The position numbers were made by a program, and so were the translations under genes. A DNA stretch of 64,000 nt, taken from assembly GCF_014673215.1 (NCBI RefSeq), contig NZ_JACWMS010000001.1:124001-188000 (forward strand), read 5' to 3'. Of the stretch, positions 1-9,276 are shown in pieces; within the stretch, counting starts at the first letter, position 1, and every line of letters starts with the position of its first letter. Under the pieces are notes generated by a model. That model worked only from the letters and a program-made list of their open reading frames with translations. It was not told where the DNA came from and did no database searches. The stretch comes from Gordonia hankookensis. GTDB taxonomy: Bacteria; Actinomycetota; Actinomycetes; Mycobacteriales; Mycobacteriaceae.

Positions 1-1562
1 CCTATCTTCGACGCCTGAGGGCCGACGTCGGCGATCGCCGGTTGATCTACATCGAGAAGATTCTCGCATCGGACGAGGACCTGGAGCCCACCCTGCCGGT
101 GGAGGGAACCACAGGTTACGAGCAGATGCGCTCGATCGATGCCGTCTTCATCGCGCCGACCGGGATCATCGAGCTCGACGAGGTCCACGAGAGCATCACG
201 GCAACGACCGGCGACTCGGCGTGGCTGCACGCCACCGAACGAGAACGCAAGCTGACCACCGTCCGGCAGATGTTCCCGACCGAGCATCGACGACTCGTCC
301 GGGCCATCACGCATTCCGATCCGTCCGCCGACGTCGACGCGGTAGCCGAGGCGACAGCCGAACTGATCGCCGAGATCGGGGTCTATCGCGCCGACTACCC
401 GTCCCTGCGCTCCCGGCTCCTCGACACCGCAGCGGAGATCGCCCGTCGCGCACCTGATCTCGCGTCCGCACTCGAACTCGTGGTCCAGTCCACCGCGAGC
501 CCCGGTGCGGCGACGTCTCGGCTCGCCCAGACCTGCGGCGCGGTGACGGCCAAGAGTGTCGAGGACAGCCTGTTCTACCGCACGGCCCGACTCGTCGCCG
601 CTCAAGAGGTCGGGGGCGACCCGGCCAACCCGGCGATGTCACTGCGGGAGTTCCATGCCCGCAACGCCCGTCGGGCACGTGACTGGCCGTGGGCGATGAC
701 CGCGACGTCGACGCACGACACCAAACGCGGCGAGGACGTGCGGGCCCGCATCGCCCTGCTCGCCCAGGTACCGGAGCGGTGGTCGCTGCTGGTCCGCCGG
801 ATCTGGTCCCTCGCGCCGCCACCGGACGACCTGACGGGATACTTCCTGTTACAGAACATCTTCGGCGTATGGCCTGTCTCCGGAGCGGTCGACGACACCC
901 TGCGGACGCGCCTACGCGCCTACGCACAGAAAGCGGCCCGGGAGTCGGGGCTGCGCACCACCTGGACCGAGGTGGACGAGGAGTTCGAGCGCGCTCTCGA
1001 CTCGTGGGTGGACGCCGTCACAACCGGTGATGCCGCGGACGCCATCGCCGGACTGGTCGGCGAGATCTCGCGGAGCTGGCGGGCCGAGGCGATGGCGCGC
1101 AAGGCGATCGCACTGCTCGGCCCAGGTGTCGGTGACATCTACCAGGGCACCCAATGGTGGGACGACTCCCTCGTCGATCCCGACAACCGTCGGCCGGTCG
1201 ACTACTCGCGGCCCGCAGATCATCCCAAGACCGAACTGATCCGCGCGGCCCTACGGGCCCGTGCCGATCATCCGATCGCCTTCGGCGCGAGGGGCACCTA
1301 CGCTCCATTGCCCACCGAGGGCCCACGCTCCGATCACGTGATCGCCTTCGTCCGGGGAGCAGGCAAGGACGATCCGCGGGTCGCCCTGGTGACCGCACGG
1401 TTCACCCACAGTCTGTCCGCACACGACCGCTCGGTGACCTCGGTGACGCTGCCGCCGGGGATCTGGACCGACGCGGCGACCGGCGACACCCTTGACGGCA
1501 CGGTCCGTCTCACGCAGTTGCTCGCACCCGGACCCGTCGCGATCCTCACCCGCGCAGGCTGA
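1..1562 (+). CDS. treY: Maltooligosyl trehalose synthase, C-terminal part (5' end outside window)
   Basis: TreY rearranges the reducing end of maltooligosaccharides into a terminal trehalosyl unit, which TreZ then releases. The frame is open from the left edge, so the start lies upstream. It includes the IYIEKIL and PVEGTTGYE segments, a TSTHDTKRGEDVR segment and, near the end, YQGTQWWDDSLVDPDNRRPVDY-like residues typical of the GH13 TreY C-terminal half. About 520 residues are visible of a family length near 750-800. Its usual partner treZ is not adjacent here: an oppositely oriented mce operon lies between them. Identification is confident; the missing N-terminus cannot be judged. Confidence 0.93.
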   Translation, partial: YLRRLRADVGDRRLIYIEKILASDEDLEPTLPVEGTTGYEQMRSIDAVFIAPTGIIELDEVHESITATTGDSAWLHATERERKLTTVRQMFPTEHRRLVRAITHSDPSADVDAVAEATAELIAEIGVYRADYPSLRSRLLDTAAEIARRAPDLASALELVVQSTASPGAATSRLAQTCGAVTAKSVEDSLFYRTARLVAAQEVGGDPANPAMSLREFHARNARRARDWPWAMTATSTHDTKRGEDVRARIALLAQVPERWSLLVRRIWSLAPPPDDLTGYFLLQNIFGVWPVSGAVDDTLRTRLRAYAQKAARESGLRTTWTEVDEEFERALDSWVDAVTTGDAADAIAGLVGEISRSWRAEAMARKAIALLGPGVGDIYQGTQWWDDSLVDPDNRRPVDYSRPADHPKTELIRAALRARADHPIAFGARGTYAPLPTEGPRSDHVIAFVRGAGKDDPRVALVTARFTHSLSAHDRSVTSVTLPPGIWTDAATGDTLDGTVRLTQLLAPGPVAILTRAG

Positions 1563-1584
1563 GCACACCGTCAGGCGGAGTCGC

Positions 1585-2469
1585 TCACCCCGCGGGGGCG
1601 GGGGCCGGCGAGCCGGCGGGAGCGGCCGGCTGCCCGGACTGGTTCTGTTGGCCCTGGGGCGCACCGATACCGGCCTGTGCACCGTCGAGTTTCGCGACCA
1701 GCCATTTGCCGTCCTCTTTGTGCAGGTCCAGCCAGATCAGCATCAATTCCTTGCCGCCGGACGGCGCCAACGTACTGGTCCCACTGACCTCCATCAGCAC
1801 GCTCGTCTTCGCGGAGTCGGTGTCGAAACTGGTGACCGACACCGACTTCACGGCCGGGGTGGCCTTCACGTTCAGATCCTTGACCGCCTTGCTCCCGTCG
1901 GACTGCTGCTGCTCCAGATGTTGACGGAACTCACCGGTGGACAGGGGGCCGAGGAGCTCCTTCATGTTCCCGATGTTGTCGGTGTTCATCGTGCTGACCA
2001 ACTTGACCGAGAACTCCTCCGACGCCGCCTTGCTGTCGTCGAAGGCGGCGAGTTCCTGCCGCTGGTGGTAGTAGCCCCAGCCCAACAGCACGACACCGAC
2101 CACCACCGCGATCACGACGATCGCGGCCAGGACCTTCGCCAGTCCGCGCGTCGAAAAGGTCAGCGAGATCTCCCGTCCGCCAGAAGCTTTCGGGCGCTGA
2201 GGATCGGGTGTCTCGTCGCCACCGGGGGCTACGGTCGCCGGGGTCTGGGTGCCGGACCGACGCCCCGCCGTCCGAGCGGATTTCGTCTGCGGGCGCGGCG
2301 CCTTCGGTGCCGGCTCGTCGACAGGGCCCGACGACGTGTCATCGGCGCCGAGGTCCGCATCGGCCGGAGGCGCGGTGTCGTCGGTGTGGGCGGTGTCCTC
2401 GGGACGGGGCGATCCGGACTCTGCCGAGTCGTCATGCGTTCCGTCGGAGTTGTTGTCCTGCTTGGTCAT
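1585..2469 (-). CDS. Mce-associated single-pass membrane protein
   Basis: A 294-residue protein with a charged, low-complexity cytoplasmic N-terminus (about residues 1-125), one strong transmembrane helix (about 133-153, VLAAIVVIAVVVGVVLLGWG) and an extracytoplasmic domain of about 120 residues, ending in a Pro/Ala/Gly tail. This matches the Mce-associated (Mas/Mam) proteins encoded at the ends of actinobacterial mce operons, which are thought to stabilise the Mce complex. It starts 14 bases after mceF on the same strand and is probably the last gene of the operon. The role comes from architecture and position; the domain has no catalytic motif. Confidence 0.75.
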   Translation of the reverse strand: MTKQDNNSDGTHDDSAESGSPRPEDTAHTDDTAPPADADLGADDTSSGPVDEPAPKAPRPQTKSARTAGRRSGTQTPATVAPGGDETPDPQRPKASGGREISLTFSTRGLAKVLAAIVVIAVVVGVVLLGWGYYHQRQELAAFDDSKAASEEFSVKLVSTMNTDNIGNMKELLGPLSTGEFRQHLEQQQSDGSKAVKDLNVKATPAVKSVSVTSFDTDSAKTSVLMEVSGTSTLAPSGGKELMLIWLDLHKEDGKWLVAKLDGAQAGIGAPQGQQNQSGQPAAPAGSPAPAPAG

Positions 2470-2483
2470 TCCTTCTCTTCACA

Positions 2484-3668
2484 TCACTTGTCGAGCGGCA
2501 CTGTCCGCGCGTTCGGGTCATAGCCGGGCGGCGGACCGGCAGTATCGTCGCCGGGTGGTCGAGGTGCGTTCGCCGATCCGCGGACCTGTTGCCGCGGGTC
2601 TTCGGTCACACAGTACAGATTGGTGGGCACGGTCAATTCCAGGATCTTCGTCGGTCGCACCGGGGTGACGGCATAGTTGCAGCTCGGGCGCGGGAAGATG
2701 GAGCCGAACGCCCACCACGCGCCGCCGTGGAACATCGTGAGACTCTTGACCCCGGCGTCTCGGATCGACGGGAGCAGATTTGCGATCGCCGGTGCCCGCA
2801 GAGCACCCTGCCGGGCCACGTCCACGAACTGCTGGAGCACGTCGGACACCGGGTCCCGGATCTGGTTCAGGGAGCCGGTCAGACTTGTCAGTTGCGACGG
2901 CCCCCGATCGAGCAGGGTGCGGATCTCCTTGTCGGAGGCCACCGCCGCGTTCACGATGGTGCTCAAGGACGAGACCGTGGTCCCCAGATCCGGCTGGATG
3001 TTCGACGTGGTCTTCAGAATCGTTCCGGTGTCGGAGATCAGCTTCTTCGTCTGCGGCAGCACAAGTGCCAGGTCGGCGAAGATGGTGCCGCCCGAGACGA
3101 ACAGTGCGCGCAGATCGTTGTCGCCGGAGCCGTCCGAACCGAGTGCCACCTCCAGGTTGTCGACCGCCGATCGCAGCTTGACCGGATCGATCTGCTCCAC
3201 GACGTTGAGTGACGCCTCCAGCATCTCGGGGAACGGCGCCGTCACCCGAGTCTGGTTCACCGCGACATCATCACCATCGACGAAGTACGGACCGTCGGCC
3301 GTCGCCGGTTCGAAGTCGACGTACTGTTCGCCCGCTGCCGACAGTCCGAGGGCCGCGACGACCGCGTTGCGGTTGATCTTGACATCGTCGGTGATCTTGA
3401 CGGTCACGTCCACCTGTTTCGGCTGCACGCGGATCGACTCCACCTCACCGACCCGGGCGCCGCGCAACATGACGCCCGAGGTGTCCTGGAGTCCACCGGA
3501 ACTCGTGAAATGCACGGTCATCTGATAGGTGCCCTTGAACGGGTCCCAGCGAAGCGCGCCGAATGACAGGTACGCCAGCCCGACGAGCATCACCAGGATC
3601 AACCCGATGTTCCCGACGAGGACCGAGTGCCTGCGCACCCAGCCGAACGGTCCGGACAACGCACTCAT
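2484..3668 (-). CDS. mceF: MCE-family protein MceF
   Basis: Sixth MCE-domain subunit of the cluster, predicted to form part of the periplasm-spanning hexameric tunnel that carries lipids to the YrbE permease. An N-terminal transmembrane anchor (about residues 15-35) is followed by an MCE domain (VHFTSSGGLQDTSGVMLRGARVGEV) and a long helical C-terminal region. The ATG at 3668 was chosen because it forms an ATGA overlap with the mceE stop codon; a GTG three codons upstream is possible. The 394-residue length suits the family. There is no lipobox, as usual for MceF. Confidence 0.88.
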   Translation of the reverse strand: MSALSGPFGWVRRHSVLVGNIGLILVMLVGLAYLSFGALRWDPFKGTYQMTVHFTSSGGLQDTSGVMLRGARVGEVESIRVQPKQVDVTVKITDDVKINRNAVVAALGLSAAGEQYVDFEPATADGPYFVDGDDVAVNQTRVTAPFPEMLEASLNVVEQIDPVKLRSAVDNLEVALGSDGSGDNDLRALFVSGGTIFADLALVLPQTKKLISDTGTILKTTSNIQPDLGTTVSSLSTIVNAAVASDKEIRTLLDRGPSQLTSLTGSLNQIRDPVSDVLQQFVDVARQGALRAPAIANLLPSIRDAGVKSLTMFHGGAWWAFGSIFPRPSCNYAVTPVRPTKILELTVPTNLYCVTEDPRQQVRGSANAPRPPGDDTAGPPPGYDPNARTVPLDK

Positions 3669-4816
3669 CCGCAGCACCCCCGTGTACCGGTCAGGCGTGC
3701 CAGCAGTCGGGTCAGCGTCTGCTGCAATGCCTTCGAGCCCTCGTCCACATCCTGCAACTCGGGCAGGCGACTGGCCGAGTCGAACCCTGCACCGGGATTG
3801 AGGTAGTAGACCTTCGCCGACAGCGCCGCGGCACTACCGGGCGTCGACTTGACCCACTTGGGAGTCAGCGTGGCCAGATTGTCCGACAGCGGGCCCAGGA
3901 CCTGCGCAGCGCCGCGCAGACCTCTGAGCGCTGTCGACAGATGCCCGATGAGCTCGACGAGGTTGTCCTGGTCGGAGTTCAGGAAGTCGTTGGTCGCCGC
4001 GGTCACCCGGTTCGTCTTGTCCAGGGTCGTCAAGATCTGACCGATCTGGCTGTTCACCGCGTTGACCGCGGGTCCGAGTTTGTTGATCGACGCCATGATC
4101 TGGGCGCGGCCGTCCGCGAGCTGACCGGTCAACACCTGCATGTTGCGCATCGACTCGTCGACCTCGGCCGAGTTCTTGTTGAACTTCGTGATCGCGGTGG
4201 TGAGGCCTTCGATCGAGCCGGACAGCTCGTCCGGATGCGCCGACACCGCGCTGCTCAACTCCGTCAGGATCACCTGCAGCGAGCTCAGGGATCCGCTGTC
4301 GACCAGACCTGAGGTGCTGACGAGCAGATCCTCGACGGTCGCGGCGGCCGAGGTCGGCCCGTCGAGGCTGTCGCCGTCGCCGAGATACCCCGACGGCATT
4401 CCCTTCGGAGGCAGCAGTGCGACGAACACGTCGCCGAGAGGAGTCGCCTGCCGCAGTTCGGCACCGGTGCCGGTGGGCAGCTTGGACTCCTTGCTGACGT
4501 TCATGGTGACCACCGCCGAGTAGTCCTGCGCGACGATGTCGGAGACCTGACCGACGTCGGTCCCGTAGAGCTTGACCTTCGCCCGCGTCGGCAGGTTCAG
4601 CGCATTGTCGAACTTCGCCGTCAATCGGATCGAATCACCGATGCCGCCGGGAGCGGGCAGCGGGATCTGCTCGACGGTGAGTCCGGGGACCACACCACAG
4701 CCCGACATCGACACGACCGCCGCCACGAGCACCATCATCAGGGCGCCGCGCGAGAAGCGTCGGCCGCGGCCGACGGCGCGTTGAACCCGGAAGGGTCCGA
4801 TGCCATCTCGGTTCAT
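3665..4816 (-). CDS. mceE: MCE-family lipoprotein MceE
   Basis: A 383-residue MCE protein with a lipoprotein signal: basic residues, a hydrophobic stretch and lipobox SMSGC near residue 40. The MCE domain follows (LTAKFDNALNLPTRAKVKLYG), then a long helical region. MceE subunits (LprK/LprM/LprN in Mycobacterium tuberculosis) are the lipid-anchored members of these complexes. Its ATG overlaps the mceD stop codon in an ATGA, and its own stop overlaps mceF, so all are translationally coupled. The long pre-signal stretch (about 26 residues) is slightly unusual, but the overlap supports this start. Confidence 0.88.
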   Translation of the reverse strand: MNRDGIGPFRVQRAVGRGRRFSRGALMMVLVAAVVSMSGCGVVPGLTVEQIPLPAPGGIGDSIRLTAKFDNALNLPTRAKVKLYGTDVGQVSDIVAQDYSAVVTMNVSKESKLPTGTGAELRQATPLGDVFVALLPPKGMPSGYLGDGDSLDGPTSAAATVEDLLVSTSGLVDSGSLSSLQVILTELSSAVSAHPDELSGSIEGLTTAITKFNKNSAEVDESMRNMQVLTGQLADGRAQIMASINKLGPAVNAVNSQIGQILTTLDKTNRVTAATNDFLNSDQDNLVELIGHLSTALRGLRGAAQVLGPLSDNLATLTPKWVKSTPGSAAALSAKVYYLNPGAGFDSASRLPELQDVDEGSKALQQTLTRLLARLTGTRGCCG

Positions 4817-5928
4817 TTCGTCAGCTCCATCATCGCCGAGAACACACCGAGATCCGGTCCGAAATCCTTGAGCTGGCCCGTGCGACAGCCGTTCTTCTGG
4901 AGGTTGATGGCCTGGCAGAAGGTCGACAACGCCTCGGTGTCGATCAACGACTTGTCGAGCAACACCTGTGCACGCCAGGCACCCTGCTCGGCCGAGACCG
5001 AGTTGCTGAGGTTCTGGAACAGCAACGGCCCCACGTCGATCGTCTCGACCACCTGCCGCGAGAAGTCGCTGAGGTTCTCGGCCAGCGCAGCGAGACGACC
5101 GGTCGACGACCCGATCGTGCCCGCATTGTTCTGCAGGAATGCGGTGGTGTTCTGCAATGCGACGTTCAGGTCGCCCAGGGTCGCCTGCAGACCCGGCGCC
5201 TGCGTCCGGAGCATCTGGGCGACGTTGTTGATGGAGTTGGAGAAGGCGGTCATCTTCGGGTAGTTGCTCACCAATGTGGAGGTCAGTCCCTGCACGGTCT
5301 TGATGATCTCCATCAGGGCACCACCGTTGCTGGATGCCACCTCCGAGGCCTTGCTCAGCTGGTCGAACGCCTCACGCATCCGTTCGCCGTTGCCACTGGT
5401 GATACCGGAGGTGATGTCGACCAGGTCGGCGACCGGTCCCTCACCGCGCTGCTCACCCGACAGCGACTTCACCAGCCCGTCGATCGAATCGAACAGCTCG
5501 CCGACCGACACCGGGCTCTTCGTCTGCTGGATGACCGCGCCGTCGGTGAGCTTGTCGCCCTTGGAGTATGTCGGGGACAGCTCGATGTGTCGGGTGGTCA
5601 CGATGGAGGTGTTGACGATCGCCGCGGTGGCGTCGGCGGGCACCGGGACATCCTTGTCCACGGTGAACGTCACCTTCACCCGGTTGCCCTGCTGCTGCAC
5701 CCCGGTCACCTGGCCGACCGGCATACCGAGCACCGAGACGTCGTTGCTCGCATAGAGACCTGAGACGTCGTCGAAATATGCGGTCACCTCGATGGCGGAA
5801 CCGAACGCGGCCGTCCACTTCGCCGGGATGAGCGAGCAGCCCGACAGGCCCAGCACCACCATCAGCGCCAGCACGACCATCGACAGCGGTCGACGCAGGC
5901 CACAGACCCCACGTGCGGTGATCAACAT
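4813..5928 (-). CDS. mceD: MCE-family protein MceD with a lipobox
   Basis: Fourth MCE subunit, 371 residues. After the start, a basic segment and hydrophobic core lead to LGLSGC, a good lipobox with the cysteine near residue 31, so this subunit is predicted to be lipid-anchored. In the M. tuberculosis Mce1 system the equivalent position is a transmembrane-anchored protein. The MCE domain (VTAYFDDVSGLYASNDVSVLG) follows. I prefer the ATG at 5928: it is preceded by a GGGTGG-type ribosome site and gives a compact signal peptide; a GTG at 5952 would add eight residues. It overlaps the mceC 3' end by 7 bases. Confidence 0.85.
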   Translation of the reverse strand: MLITARGVCGLRRPLSMVVLALMVVLGLSGCSLIPAKWTAAFGSAIEVTAYFDDVSGLYASNDVSVLGMPVGQVTGVQQQGNRVKVTFTVDKDVPVPADATAAIVNTSIVTTRHIELSPTYSKGDKLTDGAVIQQTKSPVSVGELFDSIDGLVKSLSGEQRGEGPVADLVDITSGITSGNGERMREAFDQLSKASEVASSNGGALMEIIKTVQGLTSTLVSNYPKMTAFSNSINNVAQMLRTQAPGLQATLGDLNVALQNTTAFLQNNAGTIGSSTGRLAALAENLSDFSRQVVETIDVGPLLFQNLSNSVSAEQGAWRAQVLLDKSLIDTEALSTFCQAINLQKNGCRTGQLKDFGPDLGVFSAMMELTK

Positions 5929-6911
5929 CCGTCCACCACCCTCGCCAGGCACAGCCAGTTGTCCGGGAAGATCCCCCAGGGGAGATAGCCATTCGCGTAG
6001 GGACCGTCGCCGATGATGTTGTTGGTGAGTCGCGCGGTGACCGGGAGCACCTCGAGGAGCTTGCGAAGGTTGGCGCGATTCTTCTCCAGACCCTGGGACA
6101 TCGTGTTGAGGTTGGCCATGATCGGCGCGAACTGGTTGCCGTTTTCGCGGGCCACCGCGCGAGCCTGCTCCGTCAGTTGGGCGATCCCGTCGAGCATCCT
6201 CGTCACCAGAGCCTCACGCGCGGTGATCTTCTCGGCCAGCTGCCGACCCTGCCCGACGATGATCGACAACTGTGTCTGGCTGTCGTCGACGATTCCCGTC
6301 ACCGACTTCGTGTCGCTGACGAGTTGATTGATCTGGTCCCGGCGGTTGGTGATCACCTTCGACATCGCGGTCAGCGAATCGAGGGTCGGCTTGGTCACCG
6401 CCGGTGCACCGGCGAGCTGCCGGTTGAGGGTGCGCAGGCTGTCGGCGAAGCTCTCGTCGTCGATCCCGGCGATGATCGGCGTGCCCTGTTCGATGGTCTT
6501 CTGCAGATCGTAGGGAACGCTCGTCTGTGCGATCCGCCCGTCGGTGGCCTCGGTGGGCGAATCCCCGAGCGACACATCGACATATCGCTGTCCGAGCAGT
6601 GTGGACATCTTGATCTCGGCGGAACCGTTCGAGGTGACGTTCACGTCGCGGTCGACCTTCATCGTGACGGTCACGTGATTCCCGTCGAGTTCGGTCGAGC
6701 TGACCTCGCCCTTGTCGATGCCGGCCACCCGCACCTTGTCCCCGGGACGGATGCCGCCGGCCTGGGCGAAATCACCGGTGTAGGTCTTCTTGCCGAGGTG
6801 TGCCTGCGCCAGAGTGGTGACACCCAGTACGAGCAGCACGATCACCACGGCACCGGCCAGGCCGTACCAGAAACGACGGTTGCCGTCGAAGTGTCTGCGC
6901 CACCTGCTCAT
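5922..6911 (-). CDS. mceC: MCE-family protein MceC
   Basis: Third MCE subunit, 329 residues. An N-terminal anchor helix (about residues 15-35, FWYGLAGAVVIVLLVLGV) is followed by the MCE domain (YTGDFAQAGGIRPGDKVRVAGIDKGEV) and a helical region predicted to line the lipid tunnel. The ATG at 6911 forms an ATGA overlap with the mceB stop; a GTG two codons upstream is a weaker alternative. It has no lipobox. It is shorter than MceA because it lacks an extended C-terminal tail. Confidence 0.88.
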   Translation of the reverse strand: MSRWRRHFDGNRRFWYGLAGAVVIVLLVLGVTTLAQAHLGKKTYTGDFAQAGGIRPGDKVRVAGIDKGEVSSTELDGNHVTVTMKVDRDVNVTSNGSAEIKMSTLLGQRYVDVSLGDSPTEATDGRIAQTSVPYDLQKTIEQGTPIIAGIDDESFADSLRTLNRQLAGAPAVTKPTLDSLTAMSKVITNRRDQINQLVSDTKSVTGIVDDSQTQLSIIVGQGRQLAEKITAREALVTRMLDGIAQLTEQARAVARENGNQFAPIMANLNTMSQGLEKNRANLRKLLEVLPVTARLTNNIIGDGPYANGYLPWGIFPDNWLCLARVVDGC

Positions 6912-7942
6912 CGACACACCTCCGAATGCTTGGTGCCACCGATCTTGTTGATGATGCCGGGTGGCAACAGCACGTCTCCGATCGCGATGTCGAGGTCACA
7001 GGCATAGATGTTCAGGTAGGCGCCCTGACCGAGGACCAGTGGGAAGTGACCGAGGAAGATCGGCAGCTGCCCCGCCATCCGGTCGAGCTTGGCGCCGTTG
7101 GCGATGAGGGTGGAGGTGGCCGCCCGCGCGTCGGTCGCCGCCGCCGACAGCGAGCTCCGGCTCCGTCCTAGTACGTCGGCGAATCCGGTTGCGGTCTGCC
7201 CGATCTGGGACACCGATTTGCCGAAGGCAGCCGAGTTCGCGTTGAGGTTCTCGATCAGGCCCGAGATGCTGTCGATCACGGTGCCGACCTGACCCCCCTG
7301 CCTGGCCAGGTCGCGCATGACGGCGCTCAGGTTGTTGATGATCGAACCGATCACGGCATCACGATCGGCCATGTCCGAGGCGAGTTGCCCCACCTCGGCG
7401 ACGGTGTAGCTCAGCGAGACCTTGTTGCCCTGGAAGGCCTGGATCAGTCCCTCCGACAATGCATTCACCTGCTCTGGCTTCAGAGTCTCGAAGACGGGCT
7501 GGAACCCGGCGAGCAGTCGGGTCACGTCGAAGGAGTCCTCGGAGGGCTGACGCAGAGATGAACCGGCCGCCAGCGGCGCGCTGTCGGCGCCCTTCACCAA
7601 CGTGAGCGACAGGTACCTCTGACCGATGAGGTTCTGGTAACGGATCGCCGCCTGGGTGTTGGTGAACACTGGCTGATCGGTCTGTACGTCGAAGGTGACC
7701 CGGGCACGACCGTCGTCGAGGGTGATGTCGTGGACCCGGCCGACCCGCACGCCTGCCATCCGGACGTCGTCACCGGTGGCGAGCCCGGAGGCATCCGTGA
7801 AGTAGGTGGTGAACGAGTTCGTGTTCCCCGGCAGCGACCGCTCCAGAGTGGACCAGATGATGTAGGTCAGGAGCATCGCGACGATCGCGAACACCGTGAA
7901 GCCGATCAGTGGTTTGCGGATGCTGGACTGCCCGTGGCTCAT
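6908..7942 (-). CDS. mceB: MCE-family protein MceB
   Basis: Second MCE subunit, 344 residues, with an N-terminal anchor (about residues 10-30, LIGFTVFAIVAMLLTYIIW) and MCE domain (YFTDASGLATGDDVRMAGVRVGRV). The start is the ATG at 7942, which overlaps the mceA stop as ATGA; the open frame runs about 80 codons further upstream, but that extension lies wholly inside mceA and has no signal-like character. It works with the other Mce subunits and the YrbE permeases in lipid or steroid uptake; the substrate cannot be read from sequence. Confidence 0.88.
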   Translation of the reverse strand: MSHGQSSIRKPLIGFTVFAIVAMLLTYIIWSTLERSLPGNTNSFTTYFTDASGLATGDDVRMAGVRVGRVHDITLDDGRARVTFDVQTDQPVFTNTQAAIRYQNLIGQRYLSLTLVKGADSAPLAAGSSLRQPSEDSFDVTRLLAGFQPVFETLKPEQVNALSEGLIQAFQGNKVSLSYTVAEVGQLASDMADRDAVIGSIINNLSAVMRDLARQGGQVGTVIDSISGLIENLNANSAAFGKSVSQIGQTATGFADVLGRSRSSLSAAATDARAATSTLIANGAKLDRMAGQLPIFLGHFPLVLGQGAYLNIYACDLDIAIGDVLLPPGIINKIGGTKHSEVCR

Positions 7943-9264
7943 CGACCGCCTCCCTGCGCTCCGTTGGGGCTTCCCGGCCTGATCGAACTCGACTGGACCA
8001 GCGGGCCGAGCATCAGCGTGTCCGCGGCACCCGGCTTGCGCTTGAGTGCCGTGCCGAGCGTCTTGTCGTCCGACGAGGTGGTCACCGATCCCGCGGCGGA
8101 CGCGTTGCGGCGCATACCGTCCGAGGGATAGATCATCAACGGACCCGAACTGGTCGGCCCCGTCCCGGTGCCCGGGCCCACACAACCCGGGGCGCGTGTC
8201 TGGCCATACGGGCCACCGTTGTAGACGGGGCAGTTCTGTCGTGTGTACCGCTGATACGCACCGAAGCTCACGCCGATGTTGAGCTGCGCGTGTCCGTTGA
8301 CACCGGTGAACACGGTCAGCGCCTTGGCAGCGAGATTGTTCAGCGCCGACAGCGACTGCGGCAACGCGTCCGGCTCGAGGACCGCGGCGCCGACCATCGT
8401 GTTCAGATCACGCACGACCCGCTTGCCCCGATCACCGTTGGCCGCGAAGAGTGCCTGCGTCTCGTCCAGGACGCCCTCCCCGGCCGACAGGAGGGCCGTG
8501 AGATCCTGCTGTTTCTCGGCGATGGTCATCGCGGGGATCACGCTGCGGCCCAATGTGTCCAGCAACTGCGGCGTCGACTGGGAGAGCCCCTTGACGGCGT
8601 TGTTGAAGTTGTCGAAACCCGAGGGCGCGCCCGGCGGGAACTGTGCGTTGATGGTGCGCCAGTAGTTGTCCAGCAGCGGGACGAACGCGCCGAACACCGC
8701 ACCGCCGCCCTTCAACGCATCCGAGATGGTCCCGAGCACCGACGCGAGATCCTCCGGCGGTACGGCCTGCAGCAGCGTCCGCAGTTCGTTCTGCGCATCC
8801 TGCAATCGGATGGTCGGCAGGGTCTCGTCGGCCGGGATCGTGGCGTCCGAGGACAGCCCCTCCCCACTTGCCTGTCCGGGCGCGACGAGTTCGACGGAAT
8901 TGACGCCGAACAGGTTCGACGGCACGGTCCGCGCGGTGACGTTGCTGGGGATGCCAGGCGCCTGGTCCGGATCGATGTCGATCCCGACGTTCTTGTACTG
9001 GAGGTTGCCCGGCCCGACGTCGCCGCTGAGATCGATCGATTTCACCGCCCCGACGATCAGGCCGTTGTAGCGGACATCTGCATCGGTGACCAACCCATCG
9101 CCCACGTCGGTGAGTTTGGCGGTGACCGGGACCGTCGAGGTGAAGGTGCCCTGGTATCGCAGGAAGAGCAGCACGAACAAGATGAGTAGGGCGACCAGGA
9201 AGGCTACCCCGCGCAGGACGTACTGCAGCAGTGAGGGATTGCGGCCGTCGGTGGCGATGTCCAT
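7939..9264 (-). CDS. mceA: MCE-family protein MceA
   Basis: First MCE subunit, 441 residues. A strong anchor helix (about residues 17-41) precedes the MCE domain (VTAKLTDVGDGLVTDADVRYNGLIVG). The C-terminal part carries cysteines in NCPVYNGGPYG and APGCVGPG, consistent with the Cys-containing tail of MceA proteins. The ATG has a near-perfect ribosome site (GGGGGAGGATTCG) just upstream. It follows yrbEB by 12 bases and overlaps mceB by 4. In the Mce1 and Mce4 systems this subunit is one chain of the hexameric needle. Confidence 0.9.
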   Translation of the reverse strand: MDIATDGRNPSLLQYVLRGVAFLVALLILFVLLFLRYQGTFTSTVPVTAKLTDVGDGLVTDADVRYNGLIVGAVKSIDLSGDVGPGNLQYKNVGIDIDPDQAPGIPSNVTARTVPSNLFGVNSVELVAPGQASGEGLSSDATIPADETLPTIRLQDAQNELRTLLQAVPPEDLASVLGTISDALKGGGAVFGAFVPLLDNYWRTINAQFPPGAPSGFDNFNNAVKGLSQSTPQLLDTLGRSVIPAMTIAEKQQDLTALLSAGEGVLDETQALFAANGDRGKRVVRDLNTMVGAAVLEPDALPQSLSALNNLAAKALTVFTGVNGHAQLNIGVSFGAYQRYTRQNCPVYNGGPYGQTRAPGCVGPGTGTGPTSSGPLMIYPSDGMRRNASAAGSVTTSSDDKTLGTALKRKPGAADTLMLGPLVQSSSIRPGSPNGAQGGGR

Positions 9265-9276
9265 CGAATCCTCCCC

